A DNA stretch of 51,757 nucleotides, from the IMG/VR virus record IMGVR_UViG_3300031576_000062, positions 1-51,757 of that record; one strand, given 5' to 3'. Below, piece after piece: positions 7,063 to 14,974 of this stretch. The notes beneath the pieces were generated by a model, which saw only the letters and a program-made list of their open reading frames with translations, was not told the origin of the DNA and searched no databases. The stretch is from a virus. A program made the translations under genes and the position numbers. Each line of letters opens with the position of its first letter. Position 1 is the stretch's first letter.

Positions 7063-9232
7063 GTACTTCCCTTGCACTTGGTTGGGCTACTATCCCAACG
7101 AACGAGTCTTGCTTGCGACCTACGAAGCAAAGTTTGCGGCTGACCTCGGCAAGAGGGCGCGGGACGTGTTTATTGCAACAGGCAAAGAACTGTTCGGGCT
7201 TGAAGTAAGAAAGGACACGAAAGCCGCTACACATTGGTCCATCCAGGGGCATGAAGGCGGGATGCAAACAGCCGGGGCAGGAGGCCCGATCACGGGAAAA
7301 GGAGCAGATTGTGTCGCTGAGGGGACTGTGGTTCAAACGAACAAAGGCAGTATCCACATTGAGGACTTGCAATCGCTACCCGTTCCCGTTAAGATTATGT
7401 GCTATGGAGAACACGGAATCGAATTCAAAGCCATACAGGCTATCCGAAGAATTGAGGGCCGCAGGTTACTCAGGATTACCACTACCAGCGGAAGAAGTCT
7501 TGATGTTACGCCGGACCATCAAGTCTATTCAAACGGGAAATACGTCGAGGCGAATGTTCTTTCCGCCGGCGATCCTCTTTTGCTCGCTGTGCAAAAAAAG
7601 ACATATTGTTCCAGCATACGCACTATTCAAAAGGCAAAAACTCGGATGTGTGGACAATTATTGTTCTGTCGAATGTTCGAGGATTCATCATTCGACAAAA
7701 AACCGGCGACAGTGCAGAGTTTGCAGATTGCCAGTCAAGAAGAAAACCAGGGGATATTGCGAGTCATGCAGACCAAAGGCCAAGGGAAGAACGCCAATAT
7801 ATCCTGCAAAAGAAACCGTCTGTCCAATCTGCAACAACATTTTTATGGCTCGATGGAAGGGCAAATCTCCAGGAAAACATGCAATTTATTGCAACAGGTT
7901 CTGTGCCCGGAGAGCACATTCGAGAAGGATGGCAGGGATTGGGAATCCGAGGTGGAAGCATGGGGCAACCCCACTCCGAAAACAACCACATTCAGCGAAG
8001 GCATTTCGACTGATGCGGCCAATCGTTTTGGAGAGAGACAGAAAAAGGTGCGTGGTGTGCAATTCACAGAAAAATCCTCACGTTCATCACATCGATGGAT
8101 GGCCGATGAACAACGCATCAGAGAACCTGGTTACATTATGTTCCAAGTGCCATCGCACTCTCCATGCAGCGCAGGATTCAAAGCCGTCAAGGATTCTGTG
8201 GCCATGGTTAAAAGAGTACGCCAAACGTCCGTTGTGTACGACATCCAAGTTGAGGAAAATAGAAACTTCTTTGCGAACGGGATTCTGGTCCACAACTGCC
8301 TAATCCTGGATGATCTTGTCAAGAATGCAGAAGAAGCGAACTCTTACACCCAACGGGAACACATGTGGGAATGGTTGGAGTCGGTTGCAATGACGCGTCT
8401 TGAACCTAAAGGGGTGGTGGTGATAATTACAACTCGATGGAACCGAGACGACGTTTGCGGGCGACTCCTTGACCGCCAACCGGCGGACTGGACCGTGATT
8501 TCACTCCCTGCGATTGCGGAAGAAAATGACATCCTTGGAAGGAAACCAGGAGAGGCATTGTGGCCTGAAAGATGGCCCATCGAAGAACTCGAACTTATAA
8601 AAAGGAAGATTTCAAGATACTGGTGGTCCGCGCTGTACCAGCAACATCCGATGCCGCGTACGGGGATACTTTTCAGCATGGACAACATCCAAAAATGGAA
8701 AATCGAAACGTTTCCAACAGACATCCATTACTGCCGAGGATGGGACTTGGCTTCGTCCGAAAAACAGGTCAACAAATCCGATCCCGACTACACAGCCGGC
8801 ACGCTTGCTGGAATTGATACACGCCCAGAAGTCCCGATCCTGTACGTCAAGGATGTTGTGCGTGGACAATGGGGAGCGCCTGAACGGGATGCGATGATTA
8901 AGCGGACGGCGATGAAGGATGGTCCTGCGGTCAGAGTCTTTGTTGAGAAAGTTGGAGCCTATAAAGAAGCCGCTGAAAGGGTCCAAAAGCTTCTGGCTGG
9001 GATAGCTATCGTTGAGACAATTTCTCCGACGAAAGACAAAGTGACGCGGGCCGATTTCCTCACGCCGTGTTTCAGCGCCGGCAACGTCGTGATCGCAGAA
9101 GACGATTGGAACGAGCAATGGATCAATGAATTCACGGAATTCCCGGAGGGCGTCCATGATGACCAGGTAGACAGCTTGGCCCTCTGTACCCATGAATACG
9201 ATGTCTTTTCGGAATTCGGCTTTTCGATCTGA
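6827..9232 (+). CDS. terL: Terminase large subunit precursor with intein
   Basis: 801-residue precursor. Extein residues 1-161 include the family's N-terminal segment (LTPAGYAL) and Walker A PPRNGKT at 68-74. An intein occupies 162-490. The extein resumes at Cys491 with the Walker B motif LILDDLVK, followed by TTRWNRDD and the RuvC-like nuclease domain (GWDLASS, an acidic residue in VFVEKVG, and HDDQVDSLAL at the end). Splicing would give a 472-residue terminase that cuts and pumps DNA into the prohead. The start is uncertain: ATG 6827 lies within the small-subunit gene, and TTG 6899 is an alternative just before the conserved region. Confidence 0.93.
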   Translation: MSRSAKPSDTTPPSGESPPLEKSVLTPAGYALRTSKGLWKSARHLEFINYYLMQALARKVKRLMIFVPPRNGKTMLVSRYFPCTWLGYYPNERVLLATYEAKFAADLGKRARDVFIATGKELFGLEVRKDTKAATHWSIQGHEGGMQTAGAGGPITGKGADCVAEGTVVQTNKGSIHIEDLQSLPVPVKIMCYGEHGIEFKAIQAIRRIEGRRLLRITTTSGRSLDVTPDHQVYSNGKYVEANVLSAGDPLLLAVQKKTYCSSIRTIQKAKTRMCGQLLFCRMFEDSSFDKKPATVQSLQIASQEENQGILRVMQTKGQGKNANISCKRNRLSNLQQHFYGSMEGQISRKTCNLLQQVLCPESTFEKDGRDWESEVEAWGNPTPKTTTFSEGISTDAANRFGERQKKVRGVQFTEKSSRSSHRWMADEQRIREPGYIMFQVPSHSPCSAGFKAVKDSVAMVKRVRQTSVVYDIQVEENRNFFANGILVHNCLILDDLVKNAEEANSYTQREHMWEWLESVAMTRLEPKGVVVIITTRWNRDDVCGRLLDRQPADWTVISLPAIAEENDILGRKPGEALWPERWPIEELELIKRKISRYWWSALYQQHPMPRTGILFSMDNIQKWKIETFPTDIHYCRGWDLASSEKQVNKSDPDYTAGTLAGIDTRPEVPILYVKDVVRGQWGAPERDAMIKRTAMKDGPAVRVFVEKVGAYKEAAERVQKLLAGIAIVETISPTKDKVTRADFLTPCFSAGNVVIAEDDWNEQWINEFTEFPEGVHDDQVDSLALCTHEYDVFSEFGFSI
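7310..8296 (+). mobile_element. Intein in terminase large subunit (329 residues)
   Basis: The intein begins with Cys (block A, CVAEGTVVQTNKG). Block B is GRSLDVTPDHQVYS, block F is VVYDIQVEENRNFF, and it ends with HN before a +1 Cys, as in class 1 inteins. The insertion point is immediately before the Walker B strand, a classic conserved site for selfish elements. About 97 N-terminal and about 25-30 C-terminal residues look like splicing domain. The roughly 200 residues between them, read in the terminase frame, resemble no endonuclease. The HNH endonuclease is in the +1 frame instead. Confidence 0.9.
7554..8303 (+). CDS. HNH endonuclease nested out of frame inside the intein
   Basis: 249 residues read in the +1 frame relative to terL. 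There are four Cys-rich zinc-binding clusters (C10/C13 with C37/C41; C54/C57 with C69/C72; C90/C93 with C113/C117; C166/C169 with C196/C199). An HNH nuclease core at 166-204 (CVVC...HVHHIDG...ENL...CSKCH) has H179, N191 and H200 as the likely metal/catalytic set. ATG 7554 has GAGG four bases upstream; ATG 7404 and 7503 are alternatives. The stop falls five bases beyond the intein's 3' boundary. It is probably the homing endonuclease of the intein, translated separately or by frameshift, or a relic displaced by two compensating indels. Confidence 0.75.
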   Translation: MFFPPAILFCSLCKKRHIVPAYALFKRQKLGCVDNYCSVECSRIHHSTKNRRQCRVCRLPVKKKTRGYCESCRPKAKGRTPIYPAKETVCPICNNIFMARWKGKSPGKHAIYCNRFCARRAHSRRMAGIGNPRWKHGATPLRKQPHSAKAFRLMRPIVLERDRKRCVVCNSQKNPHVHHIDGWPMNNASENLVTLCSKCHRTLHAAQDSKPSRILWPWLKEYAKRPLCTTSKLRKIETSLRTGFWSTTA

Positions 9233-9268
9233 CTTGACTAAATCGCTATTTATTGGTTTCATTCCATC

Positions 9269-11197
9269 GTGGGACTCATAAAGCTCGCTCGGGCCGCTCT
9301 TGGACGCGCCGCCTCCTCGGTTGGCCTCTCCAAGACCCACGATGCTGATTTTACCGACCTCTCTTTTGGGGGTTGGGAAATTCTTCTCGGGCCTGGTCGA
9401 AGGCGGGCCGATGATGTTTTCCAGGGAATGACGGTCCAGGGGCTTGAAAATGCTTACCGCGTCCATTCCGTCGTCTATGCTTGCATCCACAGAATCGTAA
9501 CGGCTTCCTGGGAAGCTCCGGTACAGGTTGGTTTTGAATCAAAAAGCGGGAACTTCACGGAAGCCGAGAACCATCCCCTTTCAGACCTTTTTTCGAGGCC
9601 GAACAATTTCCAGAGCTACGCCGAATTCTTGGGCAATCTCGAAATCTTCCTTCTCACAACCGGGGAAGCCATCGCCTTTAAACTCAGGGACAGGCAGGGA
9701 ATCATTCGGCAACTTCTACCCATCCCTTCAAGCCACGTCTCGCCAAGATTCGACGGAGAAAATGGAGAGATCACGGATTATAGATTGAGGGTCAGCAAGA
9801 GGAAAACTATCGATGTTCCACCAAGAGACATATTCCGTGTGTATTACCCCGACCCGACGCATATTCACGAACCCCTTGCGCCGATGCAGGCGGCGGCACG
9901 AGATTACGCGGTGGACAGGGAGCGCGAAAGTTTCATGGCAGAAATGCTGGTTCATGCCCACATTCCCGGATTGACGATCCACACGGACAGGGCCATGACC
10001 GAGGAGCAGAAAGATTTGGTTCGGAAAACCTTGACCTCTTCAATCGGGCGCGGAATGAGGGGTCGTCCGCTTTTTGTCCACGGTCAAAACACAAAGGTTG
10101 AAGTGAATCAGCCGTTGAAAGACCTGGATTGGCCGGGGTTGACGGGATTGATGGAGTCGAGGATTTGCAGCACCTTTGGAGTCCCGCCACAAGTGATCCA
10201 CCTGAGAATTGGTTTGGAGCATGGCGCTTTCTGCCTCCCGGCAAATTCCAGAATTCGGACCGAAAAAGGCCTGCGCCGAATTCATTCAATTGTTCCAGGG
10301 AAAGATCGGGTCTGGACATACAAAGATGGAGACATCCATCTTGCCGATGTAAAAGTGGCTGGAAAGACGGGTCGGAAACTGCTCTATGAATTGCATACAA
10401 AATACAAGACGATCAGGGCTTCCGCAAACCACCCTTTTCTCGCCAGAAAAGCAAGCAACTCCAGATCTCTGAATCAGTCTCAGTCCTTTGGATTGACTTG
10501 GGTTCCCCTAGAGGATTTGTCGCCTGGGGATAAGGTTGTAGTCTGCGACAAACCTCTCGGGAAATTGAAGAAGCTGCCAAAGAAAAACTGGACGAATCAA
10601 CGCCGGCTTTCTCAAAATTTGATTCTATGCACGATTCTTGACATCGTTCCAATCTGCGAAGAAGATGTTTACGATATCGAAGTTGAAGAAACGCATAATT
10701 TCATCGCAGAGGGATTCGTCGTCCACAATTCTAATTACGAGCAGGCAGAAAGGACTTTCTATCGAGGGACGATGGTTCCCATGTGGAAGATCATGGAGAC
10801 GGCCTTCACGAGGTCGCTTATCCAGGACGAACAGCGCGAGGATCAGGATTTGATTATCCGCCATGACCTTTCGGAATGCCGACCTTTGAAGGAAGATGTT
10901 GTTGCGGCAGCTGATCGTGCCACGCGTCTTTTCGATGCGGGGATCATCAATAGAAACGAAGCTCGTAGAATTATTGGAGAGGAGCCGATGGAAGGCGGAA
11001 AGGGCGAAGTCTTGGTGAACCCAAACTCGCAGGCAAGGAGAAATCCGACCCAACCCTCATTTGGAATCCCGAATGAATCCCCATCGAGGGAGGAAGCCGG
11101 TAGGCGTAGGCCAACAGATGATCGTTCCATTGACAACGGTAAGGTCGCGCTGGACTTGACTCGCCACCTTAACCGTGGTATTTCTTCTGGAGAATAA
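9269..11197 (+). CDS. Portal protein precursor with mini-intein
   Basis: 642-residue precursor of an HK97-type portal. It has the N-terminal VHSVVYACIHRIVTASWEAP and a central LPIPSSHVSPR. The conserved GLEHGAF|SNYEQAERTFYRG block is where the intein inserts, and the C-terminal segment is Pro/Arg-rich. The portal is the dodecameric ring at the capsid vertex through which terminase pumps DNA. A GTG start at 9269 is used; no strong ribosome site is visible and TTGACT lies 30 bases upstream. Removing the intein leaves 476 residues, a normal size. Confidence 0.92.
   Translation: MGLIKLARAALGRAASSVGLSKTHDADFTDLSFGGWEILLGPGRRRADDVFQGMTVQGLENAYRVHSVVYACIHRIVTASWEAPVQVGFESKSGNFTEAENHPLSDLFSRPNNFQSYAEFLGNLEIFLLTTGEAIAFKLRDRQGIIRQLLPIPSSHVSPRFDGENGEITDYRLRVSKRKTIDVPPRDIFRVYYPDPTHIHEPLAPMQAAARDYAVDRERESFMAEMLVHAHIPGLTIHTDRAMTEEQKDLVRKTLTSSIGRGMRGRPLFVHGQNTKVEVNQPLKDLDWPGLTGLMESRICSTFGVPPQVIHLRIGLEHGAFCLPANSRIRTEKGLRRIHSIVPGKDRVWTYKDGDIHLADVKVAGKTGRKLLYELHTKYKTIRASANHPFLARKASNSRSLNQSQSFGLTWVPLEDLSPGDKVVVCDKPLGKLKKLPKKNWTNQRRLSQNLILCTILDIVPICEEDVYDIEVEETHNFIAEGFVVHNSNYEQAERTFYRGTMVPMWKIMETAFTRSLIQDEQREDQDLIIRHDLSECRPLKEDVVAAADRATRLFDAGIINRNEARRIIGEEPMEGGKGEVLVNPNSQARRNPTQPSFGIPNESPSREEAGRRRPTDDRSIDNGKVALDLTRHLNRGISSGE
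10232..10729 (+). mobile_element. Mini-intein in portal protein (166 residues)
   Basis: Starts at Cys322 of the precursor (CLPANSRIRTEKG), has block B ASANHPF, block F VYDIEVEETHNFIAEGF and terminal HN, with Ser as the +1 residue. There is no room for a homing endonuclease, so it is a mini-intein that would splice but could not home by itself. Confidence 0.92.
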
Positions 11198-11199
11198 TC

Positions 11200-11454
11200 A
11201 TGGTCCCAAAGGAAGCCGTCGTCGAAATCGTCTCGACAGGAGCCGCTCAGGCCCTACCAGACCTCAAGTGCGCCAGGGCCTTCCTTCATGCCGAGGATGG
11301 CAATTCTAATGATATCTTGTTTGGAGACATTGACGGACAGAACTGGCGGCTGGAACCTGGTGACAACAGCAGGGAGATTGCGGCGAACAATCTTAAGCAG
11401 ATTTATGTCAAGGGGACATCTGGGAATACCCTGATTGTCCATTACGACGTGTAG
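11200..11454 (+). CDS. Small probable virion protein
   Basis: 84 residues, beta-rich (GDIDGQNWRLEPGDNSREI...KQIYVKGTSGN), placed two bases after the portal gene. Similar small beta proteins in this position are often decoration or head-fibre base proteins, but no family is recognised. Confidence 0.6.
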   Translation: MVPKEAVVEIVSTGAAQALPDLKCARAFLHAEDGNSNDILFGDIDGQNWRLEPGDNSREIAANNLKQIYVKGTSGNTLIVHYDV

Positions 11455-11462
11455 GAGATCCA

Positions 11463-11774
11463 ATGGCAGACAAAGTATTTGTCGAGGGAGGGTCCGTCTC
11501 GCTGGCGGCAGCCGATCTATCTGACATCATCGCCGCCATCGAATCCATCGTCGGCACCTACGAGCGAACATTCGTCAACGCCGATTTGGTGGTCGGCGTC
11601 CTCTCCGTAGCCCACAACCTCGGCCTCTCATCTCCTGACGTTGTGGTTTACGACAATACCAGCACGCAAATTTCGCCAGACAGCATCACCTTCACTGACA
11701 ACAATAACCTCACGATCAACCTCTCCACGTTCGTCCCGCTAACTGGGACATGGAGAGCTCGAGTTGGCGGATAA
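11463..11774 (+). CDS. Small virion protein with fibre-type beta domain
   Basis: 103 residues. The C-terminal half (LSVAHNLGLSSPDVVVYDN ... GTWRARVGG) matches a beta-sandwich motif common at the ends of phage structural and fibre proteins. The N-terminus is Ala/Ser-rich. GGAGATCC precedes ATG 11463. Confidence 0.6.
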   Translation: MADKVFVEGGSVSLAAADLSDIIAAIESIVGTYERTFVNADLVVGVLSVAHNLGLSSPDVVVYDNTSTQISPDSITFTDNNNLTINLSTFVPLTGTWRARVGG

Positions 11775-11848
11775 TGCGGGTTCGGGTTGGAGCATGACAT
11801 GGCAAAGATCGATCTAGGACGAGGACCTGGACGACCTGGGAGGCGATC

Positions 11849-11974
11849 ATGAAGATCAAGCCGAAGTCGTCTGGCGGCATGATCGAAAACGGGACGTTTC
11901 ATGCGCTCGTCGGTTGGTTGATGAAGGAGGTCGAGAGGCTCGAACAAGAAGTCAAGGCTCTGAAAAAATCATGA
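11849..11974 (+). CDS. 41-residue coiled-coil protein
   Basis: Encodes a basic N-terminus and a heptad-like C-terminus (MKEVERLEQEVKALKKS). A strong GGGAGG at 11838-11843 lies five bases before ATG 11849, and the stop overlaps the ATG of the fibre gene. The ribosome site and coupling support reality; a chaperone or trimerisation role for the fibre is only a guess. Confidence 0.5.
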   Translation: MKIKPKSSGGMIENGTFHALVGWLMKEVERLEQEVKALKKS

Positions 11975-13335
11975 AGCACGGCGTCGTCGAGATCAACGAG
12001 ATCGCATCGAACTTTCGCCCGAGCGTGGCGAATGATGAGGTCTTCGATCTCGGCCTTGGGACTCGGAGGTTCCGAGGGCTCCACTCCAAGTTTGCCCGCG
12101 CCGTCGGGGGTCCAGGGTCAATCGCGAATCGGCTGAATGGCCTCACGTCAGGCTATGCCGACGCAGGTTCGATTCTTGATAATTCCGGTGGTGGGTTCCT
12201 CGATGGGTACGTCGCAAACAACAGCGACATGCTTTCTGATTCAAATTCTGCGTTTGCTGCTGGTGAGGCGAGGAATTACGGGTCGGCTCAAATTTATGGT
12301 CAGGGTTCATTTTTCCAGGGGCAGGCTTACAACTACGGATATATCCAGGTCGGCGGTGTCGGAACGTTTTTTCAGGGGCAGGCATCGGATTACGGACAAG
12401 TCCAGCTTTACGGAACCGGGGTTTTCAGCCAAGGGGTTACCGCATATTACGGGACCATGTACGCTGGCTCGGAGGCCGAGTTCATCCAAGGGTCCTGCAA
12501 GAATTACTCTTACATGCAGACCCTCTATGAGGGTCAATTCATCCAAGGATTCGTCAACAATTATTCCCAGATGTACGCCTCTGGTCGGGGAGCGTTCATC
12601 CAAGGGTTCTGCGAGAACTATTCCTACATGAAGGCGTATGCTTCCGCAACTTCCGTCCAGGGATATTGCGCGAACTATTCCTACATCCAAGCCCAAGGAG
12701 AGGGATCAAGCGCGAGAGGATTCGCCAACAACTTTTCCCAAATCACAGCCTACGGTCGGGGGGCCGCCGCGCAAGGCTACTGTTCAAGTTATAGCAGAAT
12801 CTACACCAACGGCGACGGAGCTTTCGCGCACGGGTCCACCTATGGGTATAACGCCTACATCGAAGCGATGGCGAATGGGGCTCACGCTTCAGGGTTCGCA
12901 CAGACCAACATTTATGCTGGAGGCGCAGGCTCCTTCGCTCACGGATACGCCACCTATGACTATGGAATTTTCGCTGGCGGATATGGGTCTGTCTGCATGG
13001 GTTACGCCGACACCGCAGAAATCAGAACTACAGCGAAGAACGCTTTTCAATGGGGGCCTGGCGTAAATGCAATCGCCGACTCCTTCAAATTCGGAGACGG
13101 CGGTTTCAGGGTCCGAAACAAACAGAACAACGCCCCTGCTTCTCTCGTCAACGGCGATTGGTGGCTTGATACAACCGGAAGGGCGCATTTACGGTCTGAC
13201 GCGGTAACATGGAATTTCGATCAGCAGGCTCACATCGCGGACCCTACGGGAGGCGTTGTCATTGACGCCGAAGCCAGGACCGCGATAAATTCTATCCTTG
13301 ACGCGCTTGAAGTTTTGGCTATTCTTGCTCCATGA
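11971..13335 (+). CDS. Beta-solenoid repeat fibre-like protein
   Basis: 454 residues. An N-terminal segment of about 65 residues is followed by sixteen repeats of 19 residues (66-369). Their consensus is roughly G-x-F-x-Q-G-x-x-x-N-Y-S-x-M-x-x-x-G. A C-terminal domain (FGDGGFRVRN ... GDWWLDTTGRAHLRS) then ends in a helical LDALEVLAIL tail. Regular short repeats with Gly and aromatic ladders suggest a trimeric beta-roll like adhesin heads, so this is probably a head or tail fibre. Most repeats end in Asn-Tyr, giving an exposed tyrosine ladder. The downstream coupled genes make PAPS and transfer sulfate. ATG 11971 overlaps the previous stop. Confidence 0.75.
   Translation: MKHGVVEINEIASNFRPSVANDEVFDLGLGTRRFRGLHSKFARAVGGPGSIANRLNGLTSGYADAGSILDNSGGGFLDGYVANNSDMLSDSNSAFAAGEARNYGSAQIYGQGSFFQGQAYNYGYIQVGGVGTFFQGQASDYGQVQLYGTGVFSQGVTAYYGTMYAGSEAEFIQGSCKNYSYMQTLYEGQFIQGFVNNYSQMYASGRGAFIQGFCENYSYMKAYASATSVQGYCANYSYIQAQGEGSSARGFANNFSQITAYGRGAAAQGYCSSYSRIYTNGDGAFAHGSTYGYNAYIEAMANGAHASGFAQTNIYAGGAGSFAHGYATYDYGIFAGGYGSVCMGYADTAEIRTTAKNAFQWGPGVNAIADSFKFGDGGFRVRNKQNNAPASLVNGDWWLDTTGRAHLRSDAVTWNFDQQAHIADPTGGVVIDAEARTAINSILDALEVLAILAP
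12166..13077 (+). repeat. Sixteen tandem 57-bp coding repeats
   Basis: The 19-residue protein repeats correspond to a 57-base period with one 20-residue and one 18-residue unit. Bases have diverged, so selection acts on the protein pattern rather than on DNA identity. Confidence 0.8.
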
Positions 13336-13349
13336 GGAGGTAAAAACCA

Positions 13350-13562
13350 ATGCCCGCTCCCGTTTACACGTCTGCCCCGAATTTGGTCAACCGGCAACTC
13401 AACGCCGATGAGGTCAACCGGCGCATCGAGCAGATGGAGTTGCGAGTTACCAAGATGACTGGCAGAAAGACGAAGATTGATACGGAGATCGCGGCCTGCA
13501 CGGCCCGATGCGATGCCTTGAAGGCCGCCCGGACGGCCGCTGGGATTCCGCCTCCTCCATGA
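13350..13562 (+). CDS. Small helical protein
   Basis: 70 residues with a central coiled coil (EVNRRIEQMELRVTKMTGRK) and a Pro-rich end. GAGGAGG precedes ATG 13350. The stop overlaps the APS-kinase start, so it belongs to the fibre/sulfation operon. Function unknown; a fibre accessory is possible. Confidence 0.6.
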   Translation: MPAPVYTSAPNLVNRQLNADEVNRRIEQMELRVTKMTGRKTKIDTEIAACTARCDALKAARTAAGIPPPP

Positions 13563-14080
13563 AGCCTTGCGTGATTTGGCTGACGGGCCTCCCGTCGAGC
13601 GGAAAGACGACGCTCGCCGGCGAGTTGGGGAAGGCAATTCGCCCATCAATCCTCTTGGACGGGGATCGGGTGAGGGAGGGGTTATGCAAAGGTCTTGGAT
13701 TCTCGGATGAGGGGCGAGCTGAAAATATTCGGAGGGCGGCGGAAGTGGCGGTCTTGGCTTGCGAATCCGGGATCACGCCCATTTGCTCTTTTGTGAGTCC
13801 GACGATCGCGGCTCGGGCGGCGGCCCGGGGAATTGTGGAAACTTGGGGTTTCAGATTCGTTGAGGTTTTCCTTGATGTTCCAGTTTTCGTTTGCGAGGCG
13901 CGGGACCCCAAGGGTTTGTGGCTGAAAGCAAGGAGCGGACTTTTGCCTGGCCTTACTGGAGTCGGGTCTCCCTACGAGAGGCCGAAGAATCCCGAAATCC
14001 TTGTCCCGTGGGTTCCTTTGGGCGAAGCCGAGAAACTGGTGTTGCACAGCCTTGAATTGGAACCAGAATACTCGATATGA
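13559..14080 (+). CDS. cysC: Adenylylsulfate (APS) kinase
   Basis: 173 residues, the normal length of a stand-alone CysC. It phosphorylates APS at the 3' position to make PAPS, the universal sulfate donor. Visible motifs are the P-loop GLPSSGKTT (10-18), LDGDRVREGL, LGFSDEGRAENIRR, the FVSP motif with the phospho-acceptor-type Ser80, and the RDPKGLWLKAR ... GLTGVGSPYE...NPEI block. All are well conserved, so the enzyme looks active. The start overlaps the upstream stop and the end overlaps the sulfotransferase start (ATGA both times). The host must supply APS. Confidence 0.92.
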   Translation: MKPCVIWLTGLPSSGKTTLAGELGKAIRPSILLDGDRVREGLCKGLGFSDEGRAENIRRAAEVAVLACESGITPICSFVSPTIAARAAARGIVETWGFRFVEVFLDVPVFVCEARDPKGLWLKARSGLLPGLTGVGSPYERPKNPEILVPWVPLGEAEKLVLHSLELEPEYSI

Positions 14081-14922
14081 AATTCCACGCGATTGCGGGC
14101 TTGCCGAGGGCTGGGTCAACGCTCCTATGCAACGTCCTCGCGCAGAATCCAAGATTTCAAGTTTCTTCAACAAGCCCTCTGATTTCGGCTCTTGGGGCAT
14201 GTTCTGTTGCGCTTTCAAATTCGGTTGAATTCAGGAACCTGCTGAACTCTAACCGCGAGTCCTCTGAATCAAGGCTCCAAAGGGCAATCAAAGGGTTTGC
14301 TGAGGGATGGTATTCGGGTTCGGATGTAGTCCTTGACAAAAGTCGGGGTTGGATGAGGCATGTCGGGATGTTTAGAAAAGTGTGGCCGGCAGGAAAAATT
14401 CTTGCGCTGGTCAGAGATCCAAGAGAAGTCCTAGCCAGCATTGAGAAGCAAAATCACAAAACTCCTCTTTTCAATGAAGGACAAGGTCCCATCCCGCAAT
14501 CAGAGAGGTTTAGACGCCTGCTTTCTCCTAATGGTGTTGTCGGCGGTCCGATGATGTGGATTGAAGATTCGATCAAGCGCAGGAAAGCCATCGGAGAAGG
14601 GATTATTTTCGTGCAGTTTGAATCTTTGTGCGAGAACCCGGAGAGCGTAATCGGTAAAATTTATGAAAAGCTCGGGGAGGAGCGTTTTGCCCACGATCTG
14701 AACAACATCCAGAAATCATGCGATGAACCAGATGGATTCTGGCTTTGGAAATATCCACATGACGGAGTAGGACGCATTGGGCCGCAGGCCGGAGATTGGA
14801 TGGAATGGGTACCAAAAGTGGTGGGCGTCTCTCTGGCGAGAATGTTTCCAGTTTTCTTCCAAACTTTCGGATATGTGGTTAAAGAAATCTCTCGGGATGG
14901 CGTCCTGGCGGACGTGCTTTAG
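14077..14922 (+). CDS. PAPS-dependent sulfotransferase
   Basis: 281 residues. The N-terminal GLPRAGSTL (8-16) is the 5'-phosphosulfate loop and LALVRDPREVLAS (109-121) the 3'-phosphate-binding motif of the sulfotransferase fold. The acceptor cannot be read from sequence; it could be tyrosines or glycans on the virion or a host surface molecule. Coupling to cysC and the neighbouring tyrosine-rich fibre point to a virion substrate (inference). It is followed by an intergenic promoter candidate, so it closes the operon. Confidence 0.85.
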   Translation: MKFHAIAGLPRAGSTLLCNVLAQNPRFQVSSTSPLISALGACSVALSNSVEFRNLLNSNRESSESRLQRAIKGFAEGWYSGSDVVLDKSRGWMRHVGMFRKVWPAGKILALVRDPREVLASIEKQNHKTPLFNEGQGPIPQSERFRRLLSPNGVVGGPMMWIEDSIKRRKAIGEGIIFVQFESLCENPESVIGKIYEKLGEERFAHDLNNIQKSCDEPDGFWLWKYPHDGVGRIGPQAGDWMEWVPKVVGVSLARMFPVFFQTFGYVVKEISRDGVLADVL

Positions 14923-14931
14923 CCGATGGGG

Positions 14932-14959
14932 TTGACTTTTCTTTCGGCTAATGTAGAGT
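14932..14959 (+). promoter_or_regulatory. Sigma70-like promoter candidate
   Basis: TTGACT (14932-14937), 16-base spacer, TAGAGT (14954-14959), in the gap before the gene at 14975. The -35 lies in the loop of a weak hairpin, AGCCGA/TCGGCT (14921-14949). Confidence 0.4.
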
Positions 14960-14974
14960 TTCTACGGAGGCATC

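Noticed and set aside
7594-7600. A-AAA-AAG slippery heptamer at the point where the HNH frame begins
   Set aside because: Canonical -1 slippage there leads into the third frame, not the HNH (+1) frame, so it is not direct evidence for programmed entry.
7606-8013. Third open frame across the intein
   Set aside because: Its translation has no motif; it shows only that the + strand is poor in stop codons here.
9234-9252. TTGACT plus TATTTA before the portal gene as a promoter
   Set aside because: Only seven bases separate the boxes, far from the usual 16-18.
12166-13077. Regular 57-bp repeats considered as a CRISPR-like array
   Set aside because: Repeats are coding, diverged in DNA and without unique spacers.
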